Assembly: GCF_040719145.1 (NCBI RefSeq)
Contig: NZ_JBFDUZ010000001.1
Location: 2,604,001 to 2,668,000 of the forward strand
DNA: 64,000 nucleotides
Origin: Paenibacillus sp. JQZ6Y-1
GTDB taxonomy: Bacteria; Bacillota; Bacilli; Paenibacillales; Paenibacillaceae
Direction: 5' to 3'
Each line of letters starts with the position of its first letter. Positions within the stretch are counted from its first letter, which is position 1. Of this stretch, positions 63,676-64,000 are shown piece after piece. The notes under the pieces are model-generated. The model saw only the letters and a program-made list of their open reading frames with translations, searched no databases and was not told the origin of the DNA. Made by a program: the position numbers and the translations under genes.

Positions 63676-64000
63676 CTACTTCGTACCGTCGAAGAAATCC
63701 AGCTCTGATAGATCATTTTCAAAAGCAAAGAATTGGCGATCTGCCACATAGAGCTGTTCGTTATCCCGCAGCACCGGTACGATATGGAAGCCCCAGCGCT
63801 GTTCGCCAGCAAAAACGAAAAATTTCGTTTCTCCATTGCTAATGCTATCCGTCTCGTCCTGAATGATATAAGCGCCGTACATATCTTCAATTTCCTCGTA
63901 TACTACCGGACGGAAGCTCTCTGCCCAGCCTTTGTATACGTATCGGTGACGCAAGCTGCCATCATCCGCCCACACGAAAAATTCAATCTCTGTCGTATGC
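63676..64000 (-). CDS. Partial hypothetical protein, 5' end beyond window
   Basis: The reading frame is open to the window edge (TTEIEFFVWADDGSLRHRYVYKGWAESFRPVVYEEIEDMYGAYIIQDE), and a stop lies at 63676-63678, giving at least 107 residues. I do not recognise it. Trp/Tyr/Phe-rich beta segments suggest a compact soluble fold. It is the first visible gene of the minus-strand cassette; upstream genes for sheath, tube or baseplate would be sought beyond 64000. Confidence 0.6.
   Translation of the reverse strand, partial: HTTEIEFFVWADDGSLRHRYVYKGWAESFRPVVYEEIEDMYGAYIIQDETDSISNGETKFFVFAGEQRWGFHIVPVLRDNEQLYVADRQFFAFENDLSELDFFDGTK

Noticed and set aside
55783-64000. Ordinary prophage
   Set aside because: Hub and tip genes are phage-like, but toxin-immunity pairing, DUF4280 and the lack of integrase, capsid, terminase and lysis genes argue for an effector cassette. 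Sequence beyond the window could still change this.

Overview
The window looks like chromosome of a low- to medium-GC Firmicute, most probably a Paenibacillus or close relative. The support is: efp next to a pepQ/yqhT-type peptidase and yqhQ-yqhP, a T-box in front of metG, MntR, Zur and AbrB regulators, a B. subtilis-type Fnr with C-terminal cysteines, an hxlR/hxlAB set, secreted proteins with copper-amine-oxidase-N (stalk) domains, strong AGGAGG ribosome binding sites, and frequent TTG and GTG starts. No rRNA, tRNA, CRISPR array, transposase or integrase was seen.

Region 1 (1-25.7 kb) is mostly housekeeping on the minus strand: a VOC protein, aspartokinase II with an internal beta-subunit start, EF-P, an M24 peptidase, two secreted stalk-domain proteins, MntR, metG with T-box, yidD-zur, a GH3 beta-N-acetylglucosaminidase, then an anaerobic block (pflA, pflB, adhE) beside fnr. 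TGTGA-N6-TCACA boxes lie at the class II spacing (-41.5) from -10 hexamers for both pflB and adhE.

Region 2 (25.7-49.7 kb) is metabolic and transport: a ThuA / TIM-barrel isomerase / Gfo-Idh-MocA sugar cluster with a divergent AraC regulator, AbrB, a TerC exporter behind a yybP-ykoY manganese riboswitch, an MsrA-MsrB fusion, a large TPM-domain membrane protein, the ribulose monophosphate pair hxlAB with hxlR, an LLM oxidoreductase, KptA, two MFS transporters and YitT. A 119-bp palindrome lies at 37692-37810.

Region 3 (49.7-64.0 kb) is the accessory island and the most interesting part. Reading leftward from the window edge, a minus-strand set encodes unknown proteins, a VgrG-like hub, a DUF4280 (PAAR-like) tip protein, and a second VgrG-like hub fused to a hydrophobic segment and a C-terminal AHH-type nuclease. 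The nuclease gene overlaps a small immunity gene by 4 nt, and a terminator follows. Beyond it lies an AT-richer array of unrelated immunity-type genes: YwqK-like, YezG/DUF600-like, pentapeptide-repeat, a paralog of the cognate immunity gene, DUF7919-ankyrin, and Imm30-like. Gene fossils are interspersed, including a decayed second copy of the ywqK-yezG cassette. My reading is a contractile-injection-type polymorphic toxin locus in a Gram-positive host, with a history of toxin-tip and immunity replacement. Sheath, tube and ATPase genes are not in the window, so the delivery machine is inferred.
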